In this document: positions 19,024-27,440 of the stretch, piece after piece
Layout of the letters: every line of letters starts with the position of its first letter
Position numbering within the stretch: position 1 is the first letter of the stretch
Source of the DNA: Haliscomenobacter hydrossis DSM 1100
GTDB taxonomy: Bacteria > Bacteroidota > Bacteroidia > Chitinophagales > Saprospiraceae
Direction: 5' to 3'
NCBI RefSeq assembly: GCF_000212735.1
Contig: NC_015510.1
Span: forward strand, 6,573,001-6,637,000
Length of the DNA: 64,000 nt
Notes under the pieces: generated by a model
What the model was told of the DNA's origin: nothing
Database searches by the model: none
What the model saw: only the letters and a program-made list of their open reading frames with translations
Position numbers and translations under genes: made by a program

Positions 19024-19220
19024 AGTCGCGTAGCGACGACCCATTTTGTAGCGGCGGGTTTCAACCCGTCGATGAAATGGCCGATCTTGTTTTTAATTGA
19101 GTGCCGTAGGTACGGCGGTTTTGATTGATTTGGGTCGTACCTACGGCACTCAAAATATACTTACACCATTGACGGCGGGTTGAAACCCGCCGCTACAAAA
19201 TGGATCGTCGCTACGCGACT
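19024..19220. repeat. nested inverted repeat, about 200 bp
   Basis: The outer arms begin AGTCGCGTAGCGACGA at 19024 and end with its complement at 19220. They enclose GCGGCGGGTTTCAACCCG / CGGGTTGAAACCCGCCGC. The inner arms GAGTGCCGTAGGTAC (19099-19113) and GTACCTACGGCACTC (19137-19151) are perfect. It could fold into one long cruciform or hairpin. Confidence 0.85.
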
Positions 19221-19330
19221 TGTCGGTTTAACCTGTCTCATGATGAGCTGCCAATGACCCCAAGCTGAAGCCCAATGCTATTCATTTCCTTCAAGCAAAA
19301 TGTCCAATAGTGAGGAAAAGCACCCAACGA

Positions 19331-19368
19331 AAAAGGGAGACTCTGGCTTACCAGCATCTCCCTTTTTT
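19331..19368 (-). terminator. terminator of infC (possibly bidirectional)
   Basis: GGGAGA and TCTCCC arms around a short loop, flanked by A-run and T-run on the two sides. Read on the minus strand it lies about 20 bp past the infC stop and ends in a T-run; the plus strand also ends in CCCTTTTTT. Confidence 0.7.
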
Positions 19369-19386
19369 ATCTTCCAAAAAAAAAAA

Positions 19387-20031
19387 TTACTTCTTCTTCT
19401 TCGGTGCGATCATTACAATCATTCTCCGGCCTTCCAACTTGGGCAGGGATTCCGGCGATCCAAACTCTTCCAGTTCTTTCAAAAACTTCAGCAGCAACAA
19501 TTCCCCTCGATCCTTAAACACGATGGTACGACCCCGGAAATTGACGTAAGCTTTCACTTTGGCGTTTTCTTCGAGGAAAGTTTTGGCGTGACGCACCTTG
19601 AATTCAAAATCGTGGTCATCCGTATTGGGTCCAAAACGAATCTCTTTAATGACTGTTTTGGCCGCTTTGGCTTTGATTTCTTTTTCTTTCTTCTTCTTCT
19701 CGTACAGAAACTTGTTGTAATCAATGATCCGTACAACGGGAGGAACCGCGTTTGGAGAGATTTCCACCAGGTCTAGTTCCGATTTTTCAGCCCATTGTAG
19801 GGCATCACGGGTATTGTACACCTCTCCGGATTTGATTTCAACCCCAATGAACTCGCTGAGCTGTTCCATGTTATCGCCCACCAAGCGAATTTGAGGTACC
19901 CGAATTTGATCATTCAGGCGGAATTGGCCTTTGTCTTCCTCACTAGGAAATCTGGAGTCTCTACGGTTACGGTTGAACGGTGGTCTACTGCCGCCACCAC
20001 TGCGATTACCGCCAAATTGATTCTTTGCCAA
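19387..20031 (-). CDS. infC: translation initiation factor IF-3
   Basis: A 214-residue IF-3, which binds the 30S subunit, prevents 50S joining and checks initiator tRNA/start-codon pairing. The N-domain core has RVPQIRLVGDN and the AL..A...LDLVEISP pattern. The linker KFLYEKKKKEKEIKAKA and the C-domain (IKEIRFGPNTDDHDFEFKV) follow, ending in a Lys tail. The first 30 residues are a Gly/Arg/Asn-rich extension (NRSGGGSRPPFNRNRR), commonly seen in Bacteroidota homologues. It starts with an ordinary ATG. The usual partners rpmI and rplT are not next to it; a palindromic junction precedes it and clpC lies upstream on the same strand. Confidence 0.97.
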   Translation of the reverse strand: MAKNQFGGNRSGGGSRPPFNRNRRDSRFPSEEDKGQFRLNDQIRVPQIRLVGDNMEQLSEFIGVEIKSGEVYNTRDALQWAEKSELDLVEISPNAVPPVVRIIDYNKFLYEKKKKEKEIKAKAAKTVIKEIRFGPNTDDHDFEFKVRHAKTFLEENAKVKAYVNFRGRTIVFKDRGELLLLKFLKELEEFGSPESLPKLEGRRMIVMIAPKKKK

Positions 20032-20089
20032 ATGAAATTTATTTTGTTAACAAATAATGGAATGAAGAATGTTTAAGTTCCACAAACTT

Positions 20090-20125
20090 AAAAAAAATAG
20101 AGACGCATTGCAATGCGTCTCTATT
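20090..20125 (-). terminator. terminator of clpC; perfect palindrome with AGAGACGCA arm
   Basis: AATAGAGACGCATTG and CAATGCGTCTCTATT form a perfect 15-bp inverted repeat at 20096-20125. On the minus strand it is followed by a run of T, as expected for clpC termination. A near-identical stem occurs at 60642-60675. Confidence 0.75.
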
Positions 20126-20152
20126 AAAGTAGAACAAAAATACAATATTTTT

Positions 20153-22702
20153 TTATTCCTTGACGTCCGTATTCACTTCTTTTGCGAGCACGATACGTAA
20201 ATTGTCCTTTTCATCGGTCAAGATGGCTTCTAAAAGGGCACCTTCCTGCGGCTGGTCATTCAAAATGAACTCAGCAAGCGGGTCTTCCAGGTACTTCTGA
20301 ATGGCCCGATTGAGCGGACGAGCACCGAATTGAGGATCAAATCCTTTTTCGGCCACAAACTTTTTGGCTTCATCACTGATGACCAGCTTGAAGTTCATGG
20401 TAGCAAGTCTACGGTGCAGGTCTTTCAGCGTAATGTCGATGATTTTGAAAATCTCCTCTTGGCCCAGGCTATTGAATACCACCACGTCATCTATGCGGTT
20501 GAGGAATTCCGGAGAGAAGGTGCGCTTCAAGGCGTTTTGGATAACGGCTTTGGTATTGTCTTCCGCCGCCTCTTGCCGAGACTTGGTGGCAAAACCAACC
20601 CCTTGACCAAAATCCTTCAACTGGCGTACCCCAATGTTGGAGGTCATGATGATCAGGGTGTTTTTGAAGTCTACCCTGCGGCCCAGACCGTCGGTCAACT
20701 GACCATCGTCCAATACCTGCAGCAGAATGTTGTATACATCCGGGTGTGCTTTTTCGATTTCGTCAAGCAACACGACCGAATAGGGCTTGCGCCGTACTTT
20801 TTCCGTCAACTGGCCCCCTTCTTCGTAACCAACGTATCCCGGAGGTGCACCGATCAGGCGGCTCACCGAGAATTTCTCCATGTATTCACTCATGTCGATG
20901 CGGATCAAGGCATCTTCAGAGTCGAAGAGGTAGCGCGCCAGAGCCTTGGCCAATTCCGTTTTACCTACACCCGTTGGGCCGAGGAAAATGAAAGAGCCGA
21001 TGGGTTTGGTGGGGTCTTTAAGGCCAACCCGGTTGCGTTGGATGGCTTTGGTAATTTTTTTCAGCGCTTCATCCTGGCCAATGATCGCACCGCCCATGTC
21101 TTTTTCCATGCTCACCAGCTTTTTGCTTTCGCTTTGAGCTACCCGCATTACGGGGATATTGGTCATCATGGATACAACTTCGGCAATGTCATCTTCACCA
21201 ACAGGATAACGTTTGGTCTTGGAATCTTCTTCCCATTGCACTTTGGCGAACTCCAATTGGCGCACTAACTTGGATTCGCGATCGCGCAAATCGGCAGCCC
21301 TTTCGTACTGCTGGTTTTTCACGGCCTGGTTTTTCAGTTCTTTCAGCTCCTCGATTTGTTTTTCCAAATCTTCGATGTGCTTCGGAACGTGAATGTTCTT
21401 CAAGTGAACCCGGGCGCCTACTTCATCCAGTACGTCGATGGCTTTATCGGGAAGGAACCGATCGGTGATGTAGCGGTCACTGAGGCGTACACAAGCTTTG
21501 ATGGCATCATCATCGTAGATGACGTTGTGGAACTCTTCGTACTTCGACTTGATGTTGTGCAAAATGTGGATGGCTTCTTCGGCGGAGGGGGGATCAACCA
21601 TTACTTTTTGGAAGCGACGATCGAGCGCGCCATCCTTTTCAATGTGTTGGCGGTATTCATCCAGCGTAGATGCCCCGATGCACTGGAGTTCTCCCCGAGC
21701 CAGGGCAGGCTTGAAGATGTTGGAGGCATCCAGAGAGCCTGTAGCACCTCCGGCGCCAACAATGGTGTGGATTTCATCAATGAAGAGGATAACATCGCGC
21801 GATTTTTCCAATTCATTCATGATCGCTTTCATACGTTCTTCAAACTGGCCACGGTATTTGGTTCCGGCAACCAAGGCTGCCAGGTCCAGCATGACGATGC
21901 GTTTGTTGAACAGCGTACGCGACACTTTGCGCTGCATGATGCGCAAGGCCAGCCCTTCCACTATCGCCGTTTTGCCCACCCCGGGTTCTCCGATGAGGAT
22001 AGGGTTGTTCTTTTTGCGGCGACTCAGGATTTGAGATACCCGCTCGATTTCGTTTTCCCGGCCGATAATGGGGTCTAACTTGCCCTCTTCAGCTAGTTTG
22101 GTAATGTCTCTGCCAAAGTTGTCCAACACTGGAGTGCGGGATTTGGCGTTGCCTTTACGCTGCTGAAAACCACCTTGACGATCGTCGTCGTCGTAGGGGT
22201 CATCATTATCTTGTGGTGCTTGGTTATAAGGCGGCTCGATGCTAGAGAAATCTTGCTCCTGCTTTACGTATTCGAGCTCGGCTTTGTAAATTTCGTAATC
22301 CACGTCGAATTGATTGAGAATTTTAGAAGCTGGGTTTTCCTTGTGCTTTAAAATGGAGAGCACCAGGTGTTCTGGGCTGATCTCTTCACTTTTGAGCATT
22401 TTTGCTTCCAAAAAAGTGACTTTAAGTACTTTTTCGGCCTGTTTGTTGAGTGGGAGGGTACCCACACTCAAACTGGTGTTGCTTGCGGGTATTTTTTGCA
22501 CGGACTCTTCCAGGGTTTGTTTCAACTCAGCGGAATCTACATCCAAGGATTCAAGGACGCGAACTGCCAAGCTTTCTTTTTCGGATACAATCCCCAAAAG
22601 AAGATGCTCTGTACCGATAAAGTCATGCCCTAAGCGGAAAGCTTCTTCCCGGCTTTTTTTAATGACTTCCTTTACCTTGAGTGAAAATCTTCGGTTATTC
22701 AT
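20153..22702 (-). CDS. clpC: Clp protease ATP-binding subunit ClpC
   Basis: An 849-residue AAA+ unfoldase that feeds substrates to the ClpP peptidase. The N-terminal double Clp-N domain spans 1-145. An acidic linker ([10 protein letters not shown]) lies near 166-175. The D1 module has Walker A GEPGVGKT (238-245) and Walker B VILFIDE. A UVR/coiled-coil middle region at 440-490 identifies ClpC rather than ClpB. The D2 module has GPTGVGKT (575-582). I chose the ATG at 22702 ([20 protein letters not shown]), the family's conserved start; upstream readings add unconserved residues. clpP and mcsAB are not adjacent. Its terminator is the palindrome at 20096-20125. Confidence 0.97.
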   Translation of the reverse strand: MNNRRFSLKVKEVIKKSREEAFRLGHDFIGTEHLLLGIVSEKESLAVRVLESLDVDSAELKQTLEESVQKIPASNTSLSVGTLPLNKQAEKVLKVTFLEAKMLKSEEISPEHLVLSILKHKENPASKILNQFDVDYEIYKAELEYVKQEQDFSSIEPPYNQAPQDNDDPYDDDDRQGGFQQRKGNAKSRTPVLDNFGRDITKLAEEGKLDPIIGRENEIERVSQILSRRKKNNPILIGEPGVGKTAIVEGLALRIMQRKVSRTLFNKRIVMLDLAALVAGTKYRGQFEERMKAIMNELEKSRDVILFIDEIHTIVGAGGATGSLDASNIFKPALARGELQCIGASTLDEYRQHIEKDGALDRRFQKVMVDPPSAEEAIHILHNIKSKYEEFHNVIYDDDAIKACVRLSDRYITDRFLPDKAIDVLDEVGARVHLKNIHVPKHIEDLEKQIEELKELKNQAVKNQQYERAADLRDRESKLVRQLEFAKVQWEEDSKTKRYPVGEDDIAEVVSMMTNIPVMRVAQSESKKLVSMEKDMGGAIIGQDEALKKITKAIQRNRVGLKDPTKPIGSFIFLGPTGVGKTELAKALARYLFDSEDALIRIDMSEYMEKFSVSRLIGAPPGYVGYEEGGQLTEKVRRKPYSVVLLDEIEKAHPDVYNILLQVLDDGQLTDGLGRRVDFKNTLIIMTSNIGVRQLKDFGQGVGFATKSRQEAAEDNTKAVIQNALKRTFSPEFLNRIDDVVVFNSLGQEEIFKIIDITLKDLHRRLATMNFKLVISDEAKKFVAEKGFDPQFGARPLNRAIQKYLEDPLAEFILNDQPQEGALLEAILTDEKDNLRIVLAKEVNTDVKE

Positions 22703-23094
22703 GTTGTGCTGAAATTCTAAAGTAAGTTTAGAACGACCTTTTTGTTGCAAGAATCAAGCCATCTTTTGACGCTGTCAGGCTTTGAAAGTCATCTTTGTTG
22801 AACTTGAACGCTGCTCCAGCAATAATAATGTTTCTGGTCAACGTGTCCAAATCAAAATTTTTGCAAAAATTAATCCATTTTGCGCTAAAAAACAAACCCT
22901 GTTTTGGACAAAATGTAAAACTCGTGCAAATTAATTTACGAAACACCAAATGAGGGATTCTGGTTTAAACTCAAATTAACTACATTTGGAACTTGGAATC
23001 GCTCAAAGCTTTTGGATAAATTCCAAATAACAGCTTTCGCTTTCCACTGTAATGCTTATATTTGCCCGGAAAATAGATCAACTACCCTTAGCAC
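22703..23094. other. divergent intergenic region between clpC and the STAS gene
   Basis: A 392-bp AT-rich spacer that must hold both promoters. The plus-strand promoter at 23034-23064 is recognisable. I see no clear TANNTTTG box for clpC, no CtsR-like operator and no coding frame. Confidence 0.5.
23034..23064 (+). promoter_or_regulatory. putative Bacteroidota promoter for the STAS gene
   Basis: The -7 box TATATTTG (23057-23064) matches TANNTTTG exactly. TTTC at 23034-23037 lies 19 bp upstream as an imperfect -33 box. The ATG is about 30 bp downstream. Confidence 0.5.
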
Positions 23095-23481
23095 ATGAAA
23101 TATTCAGTTGATAAACAAGACCGTTATACGGTCTTCCAAGTAGAAGAGGAGAATTTGAACTCCATTGTGGCTCCTGACCTGAAGTCAGAAATTGTCATTC
23201 TTTTTAACGAAGGAGTAAACAACTTGATTTTTGATCTCTCCAGAGTAAAATATGTCGATTCTTCCGGTTTGAGTGCCATTCTGACAGCCGACCGCTTGTG
23301 GAAAGAGCAAGGCAGTTTCGTTCTGACAGGTATTGAACACCCGGCAGTGCAAAAACTGATTGAAATTTCTCGCCTCGATACGGTCTTGTCCTTGGTGCCT
23401 ACCAAAGCAGAAGCCGTAGAGTACGTCTTTATGGAGGAGTTGCAGCGGGAATTGGAGAAGGAGGAAGAAGAGGAAGAATAA
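23095..23481 (+). CDS. STAS-domain protein (anti-sigma factor antagonist type)
   Basis: A 128-residue single STAS domain. The region LIFDLSRVKYVDSSGLSAIL (about 43-62) holds the conserved D-S-S-G-L loop whose first Ser is phosphorylated by a cognate kinase/anti-sigma factor in SpoIIAA/RsbV relatives. The C-terminal tail is Glu-rich (EEEEEE). No anti-sigma kinase is adjacent, so its partner is elsewhere. In Bacteroidota such stand-alone STAS proteins may act in partner switching, but the target here is unknown. It converges with a Crp/Fnr gene across a large palindrome. Confidence 0.88.
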   Translation: MKYSVDKQDRYTVFQVEEENLNSIVAPDLKSEIVILFNEGVNNLIFDLSRVKYVDSSGLSAILTADRLWKEQGSFVLTGIEHPAVQKLIEISRLDTVLSLVPTKAEAVEYVFMEELQRELEKEEEEEE

Positions 23482-23588
23482 AGGGTTCGAAGGTTCGAAG
23501 GTTCGACGTTCGGGGGTTCGACATCGGGCACCTCGACTTCGCTCGGTGACCGATGTCGAACCCCCGAACCCCCGAACCTCCGAACCCT
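23482..23588. repeat. palindrome built from GTTCGAAG words with a 38-bp core
   Basis: AGGGTTCGAAGGTTCGAAGG on the left is mirrored by CCCCCGAACCTCCGAACCC on the right. The centre (23520-23557) is GACATCGG...CCGATGTC, itself palindromic at its ends. The same 38-bp core recurs inverted at 35313-35350. It lies exactly at the convergent junction of two genes. Confidence 0.85.
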
Positions 23589-24276
23589 AAACCAATCTTT
23601 CCAAATCCCGGATCAGGATGCTGCGCCGATTAAAATAGATCAAATTTGACTTGCGGAGCTCATTTAAGACCGAGGTAACCGTTTGTCGGGAAGTTCCCGT
23701 ATAATTGGCGATGTCCTGTTGGGTCATACTGTGTTTAATCAAGAGTTCAAAACCAATTTTTTTGCCCTGGTTTTCTGCCGAGTCTTTCAAAAAATCGATA
23801 ATTCTTTCGCGGGCATCTTTAAACATCAGCGCTTCGAGGCGTGCTTCTGCCCTCCGTAGCCTGCTCCCCAACCAATCGACAATCTCCATGGATAAACTGG
23901 GATGTCTCCGGATTAGCTTGCGAAATGCCTCAATCGGGATGCGCAAGAGCTGAGCTTCATCCTGCATGGAGAACGCATTTTCCTGGCGTTCTTTTTCGCC
24001 CACCAGTCCCAGATCGCCAAAAAGTGCGATGGGAGACAGCATTTCTTTGATGATCTCCCGACCATCTTCTGAAAAGGAACAGACCTTCACCGATCCACGC
24101 AACAGCACAAACAGGTGATTCGAAATATCGCCCTTGCTGTAAATCACGCTATTTCGCTGGACTTGTTCCGACTGGCATAGCAACGCAAGCTCATGTAAAT
24201 CTGCATAAGGAAGCTGTTCCAAAAAAGGAATTTGCCTTAAAAAAGCCACCACTGATGTGTCCCGCGTCGTTGTCAT
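23587..24276 (-). CDS. Crp/Fnr-family transcriptional regulator
   Basis: A 229-residue regulator. The cyclic-nucleotide-binding fold spans about 15-130, with VIYSKGDISNHLFVLLRGSV and EMLSPIALFGDLGLVG resembling the phosphate-binding cassette region. A dimerisation helix follows, then a C-terminal winged helix (MTQQDIANYTGTSRQTVTSV, about 183-202). There is no FNR-like N-terminal Cys cluster, so an oxygen-sensing 4Fe-4S role is unlikely; the ligand is unknown. The TonB receptor downstream of its promoter region is on the same strand but separated by a palindromic element, so they are probably separate units. Confidence 0.92.
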   Translation of the reverse strand: MTTTRDTSVVAFLRQIPFLEQLPYADLHELALLCQSEQVQRNSVIYSKGDISNHLFVLLRGSVKVCSFSEDGREIIKEMLSPIALFGDLGLVGEKERQENAFSMQDEAQLLRIPIEAFRKLIRRHPSLSMEIVDWLGSRLRRAEARLEALMFKDARERIIDFLKDSAENQGKKIGFELLIKHSMTQQDIANYTGTSRQTVTSVLNELRKSNLIYFNRRSILIRDLERLV

Positions 24277-24303
24277 TGGCTAATATTTGGTTTTATTGCT
24301 GGC

Positions 24304-24464
24304 TTAGGAACGGAAACAAAATAAAGTAAACATTTGACTGGCTCTTTTTTGATTTTGCTGCGTTACTCGTCAGTTGCGTAGTGTACTATGCGCCTTCCTC
24401 GTGCCTTGCTAAATCAAAAAACAGCTAAGTCAACTCGTTTACTTTATTTCATTTCCGTTCCTTA
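24304..24464. repeat. MITE-like element of 161 bp with imperfect terminal inverted repeats of about 53 bp
   Basis: The left arm starts TTAGGAACGGAAACAAAATA at 24304 and runs to GATTTT near 24356. The right arm (24411-24464) is its imperfect reverse complement, ending TTTCCGTTCCTTA. The unique centre of about 54 bp includes GTTGCGTAGTGTACTATGCG. There is no coding capacity. A target-site duplication is not evident to me. Confidence 0.7.
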
Positions 24465-24660
24465 ATGGAATCGTAATACAGTAAATGGGCTAATACATAA
24501 ATAGTTTAGACGGGTGAAATGTTCAAAAATGTTGGACAAGGAACGGCGGACGTCAGCTTATTGATGTCGGATACCTGATCTGGAACGACAGATTTAACTT
24601 GGTTGGGTTCCAGATTTCAAAGCAGTACCGCTTCGAAATCTGGAACTTGGAACTTTAGCC

Positions 24661-27009
24661 TTAAAATTCAACGCGATAGCTCAAAATGGGAATGATACCC
24701 AATTGTTTTTTCTCCAGAACTTTTTCTTGGAGGTGGTCATAATAGAAAAAGCCAGCGTTTTGCTGATTGCTGGCGTTCTGAATGTCCAGCGCAAAGGTGT
24801 TGTTCCGGCCAGCCCGGTTCCATTTGAAATACAAACGGGTATCCAAACGGAAATAAGTAGCACTTTTTAAGGTAAAAGCAGGGTCAATGCGCTCATTGTT
24901 GGTGATGATCGTAAAAGAAGGCACGGTAATTTCCTCAAGTTTAGAGAGGGTGACGTCAACCGGCGTTTGCCGCAAATTACCCATCACTACTGCCCGACCA
25001 TTGATTCCCCAGAGCTTTACTTTACCGGCTTTGCGTTCTTTGCGCCATTCTTTACCGGCAGTTGCATTGAATACAAAGCGCCCGTCAAAGTGGCTGCTTC
25101 GCCAATCGTTGTTGCCAAAGGTTTGGGCATAGGCACTGCTGTTGTTGCGGTACTCCGAACGATAGATGGAACTGTTGGCCAGTAAATAAAATCCTTTCTC
25201 CAGATAGCGACGCAAGTTGAGTTCTACCCCGTAATTGCGGGCTTCACCATCGGCGTTTAATACTTCGGGGATGCTGAAATCACTGAGCAAAACAGGCACC
25301 CGTTCATTGCTGAAATTACTGGACAACATTTGGAAGGAGTAGGGGAGTATCGCTACTTTAGTTTGCTTTTGGTAGTAAGCTTGTATTTCTACACTGGTGG
25401 ATGGGCCGGTTTGAACCTGGAACCCGATGCTGCTCTGTTGGCTTTTGACCAAAGACAAAGGCTGCGCCACATCGCTTACCGGCAAGATGGGTCTTTGACT
25501 GAATTCACCAAAAGAAAGCGTCAGTTTTTTGGTGGCATCCAGGCGATAAGCAAGATTGAGACGGGGTTCCAAACTGCTGATGGATCCTTTTTCAAGTGCT
25601 ACGGTATTCAGCAGTTTTAAATAGTGGATGCCCAATTCCCACTCTAAATTACCAAAATCCAGTTTGGTAGAAGTGTAGGGCTGAATGATCTCTCCTCCAT
25701 TGTACAACACCCCTACTTTTATGGTTTGCCGAGGATTCGGTTTGAGGTGCCAATAGGAATGTACACTGCGGCGGAATTGCCGAATTTGATCCCGCAAGTT
25801 GGGCCCAGCCTCTACGAAGTAAACGGAAAGGCGCTCACTGTTGTAACTTGAGTATGCAAAAGATGTATGCCACATGCCCTTTTGCCCAACTGGGAGTTTG
25901 AATGTGCCGCCAATCACCTGGGTAGAAGATTCAAAATCAATATCTTGGCGGTCTTTATCGAATTCCCAGGTCGTTGAGTCCCGATCACCTGTAAAAACAT
26001 TTGAGCTGTTGCCGGCCATGCCAAAGAGGGTAAACTTGCCACCCTTGGCAAATGGGAAAACCAGATTCACCGCTACATCCTTAAAACTGATGGCTTCTCC
26101 GCCAAAATCCAATCCCAGATCACTCAAAAGCCCTAAAGTGGAATAACGTCCATTGATCAAATAGGAGGCGCCTCCGGCCTTGCCAATCGGGCCTTCAGCG
26201 GCGGCATCAAATCCGAGTACACTGGCTTGCAGGGTATATTCTTGTTGTTCGTTGTTGCCCGTACGCAGGCGCATGTCAAAAACGCCACCTAGTGCATTGC
26301 CATATCCCGCCGCATAATCGCCAGTCAAAAAAGCAGAATTGCCCAACATTTGGGTACTGAGCATGTTTACACCGCCACCCGTAAAGGTCGGCAAGTCGCT
26401 TTGTGAACCAGCATTGGGCGTATGATTTGGATTGAGAATATCCACTCCTTCCAACCTCCACAGGTTGGCGTTGGGGGTATTGCCCCGCACCGAAAGGAAA
26501 TTGGCTTGGTCGTTGGTATTCACAACTCCAGGAAAAGCGCTAGCCGTGCGGGCGGGATCAAAAAAGACCCCCGGAAACCGCAGGGTGGTTTCATTGCTGA
26601 TGCTGCGCACCGAAAGGTTGAGACTGCTGAGCTCCAGCGGAGCGGCTGTGATGCTGAGTTCACTCAGGGTGGTATAAGCAATATTCAGAGGTAGGTTCAA
26701 TACGGTTTCCCGACCCGATTCAAGTAGCAATTCCGGTACCACCAGGGTATCGTACCCCACAAAGGAGACCCTCAGTCGATAACGGCCTACGGGCAAATTT
26801 TCAAACCGAAACTTTCCATTGTCATCGGTTGTGGTACCCAGGGTACTCCCTTCCAAAAGCACAGTTGCTCCCGGCAAGGCTTTTTGAGCAATAGCGTCAA
26901 TGACCTGCCCTCGTAAGGTTTGCTCGGGCTTTTGTGCAAAGGAATAGGTAATGCTGCCCAAGACAAGAATAAACACAAAAAGCGATCTGAATAGTAAATT
27001 GGTTGACAT
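24661..27009 (-). CDS. TonB-dependent receptor with carboxypeptidase-regulatory-like N-terminal domain
   Basis: A 782-residue outer-membrane receptor. The signal peptide (1-25, ending SFAQ) is followed by a CarboxypepD_reg-like domain at 30-110 (LRGQVIDAIAQKALPGATVL, then TTDDNGKFRFENLPVGRYRL), a plug domain at roughly 115-240 (FLSVRGNTPNANLWRLEGVD), and a TonB-dependent beta-barrel to the C-terminus ending in an aromatic residue (LSYRVEF). It imports an unidentified ligand using TonB/ExbBD energy. No SusD-like partner follows, so it is not a classic SusCD polysaccharide locus. A promoter-like box lies at 27057-27064. Confidence 0.93.
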   Translation of the reverse strand: MSTNLLFRSLFVFILVLGSITYSFAQKPEQTLRGQVIDAIAQKALPGATVLLEGSTLGTTTDDNGKFRFENLPVGRYRLRVSFVGYDTLVVPELLLESGRETVLNLPLNIAYTTLSELSITAAPLELSSLNLSVRSISNETTLRFPGVFFDPARTASAFPGVVNTNDQANFLSVRGNTPNANLWRLEGVDILNPNHTPNAGSQSDLPTFTGGGVNMLSTQMLGNSAFLTGDYAAGYGNALGGVFDMRLRTGNNEQQEYTLQASVLGFDAAAEGPIGKAGGASYLINGRYSTLGLLSDLGLDFGGEAISFKDVAVNLVFPFAKGGKFTLFGMAGNSSNVFTGDRDSTTWEFDKDRQDIDFESSTQVIGGTFKLPVGQKGMWHTSFAYSSYNSERLSVYFVEAGPNLRDQIRQFRRSVHSYWHLKPNPRQTIKVGVLYNGGEIIQPYTSTKLDFGNLEWELGIHYLKLLNTVALEKGSISSLEPRLNLAYRLDATKKLTLSFGEFSQRPILPVSDVAQPLSLVKSQQSSIGFQVQTGPSTSVEIQAYYQKQTKVAILPYSFQMLSSNFSNERVPVLLSDFSIPEVLNADGEARNYGVELNLRRYLEKGFYLLANSSIYRSEYRNNSSAYAQTFGNNDWRSSHFDGRFVFNATAGKEWRKERKAGKVKLWGINGRAVVMGNLRQTPVDVTLSKLEEITVPSFTIITNNERIDPAFTLKSATYFRLDTRLYFKWNRAGRNNTFALDIQNASNQQNAGFFYYDHLQEKVLEKKQLGIIPILSYRVEF

Positions 27010-27440
27010 GAAGGTATGATTAAGTCGGTAAATAGACTGCTAATGATTCTGCGCGCCAAATATACCTTTCAGCTCGCTAAAAAAGGAGAGAAAGTTCACT
27101 TTCTTAATCGCCCAATTTAGGGCAAGAGAAAGATTGTTACAATGATATTGCTTAAATATGAGAAAAAAAAGGTAAGATAACTAACCTAAATTAGGAAATA
27201 AATACTAATTTTGAACATCTCGTCATAATGAATCATCAAATTACTTTCCACAGGCTGCTTTAAGAGGCAGAAGCACTAGAATTTATTATATTTCTATTCA
27301 GCAATTTGATTTACAAGAAAATGTGAACTGCTGTTGTGTCTCGGCCTGAGATTCAGCCAGGATCAGTATGCAGTAAATTTACACAACAGGAAAAAATTTG
27401 TTTGGGTATTTCTTACAACTTATCCATAGAATAGATTCCT
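27010..27440. other. divergent intergenic region before the sigma-54 activator
   Basis: A 431-bp AT-rich spacer. It contains the minus-strand promoter for the TonB receptor. Near the activator start there are 9-bp arms CTGTTGTGT (27331-27339) and ACACAACAG (27381-27389) enclosing a smaller GGCCTGAGATTCAGCC hairpin, which may be leader RNA structure. No ORF is convincing. Confidence 0.45.
27057..27084 (-). promoter_or_regulatory. putative Bacteroidota promoter for the TonB-dependent receptor
   Basis: Read on the minus strand, TATATTTG (27064-27057) matches the -7 consensus. A T-run at 27084-27079 stands where the -33 box is expected. The ATG lies about 48 bp downstream at 27009. Confidence 0.45.

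Larger units (their letters stand above)
18830..19386. other. intergenic region filled with palindromic repeats
   Basis: A 557-bp convergent junction between the dockerin-like gene (plus) and infC (minus). It holds two small hairpins (18878-18897, 18918-18933), a nested palindrome of about 200 bp (19024-19220) and the infC terminator (19331-19368). No coding frame is convincing. Confidence 0.8.

Noticed and set aside
20330-22078. Long plus-strand frames opposite clpC
   Set aside because: They lie wholly within the clearly conserved ClpC coding frame and have no start context or family similarity; they are antisense shadows.
22703-23094. 6S RNA or CtsR operator in the clpC upstream region
   Set aside because: No long near-perfect hairpin with a central bubble and no direct heptad repeat was found.
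23482-23588. tRNA-like GGTTCGAA words (T-loop resemblance)
   Set aside because: No acceptor, anticodon or D-arm pairing could be built; the words are part of a palindrome.
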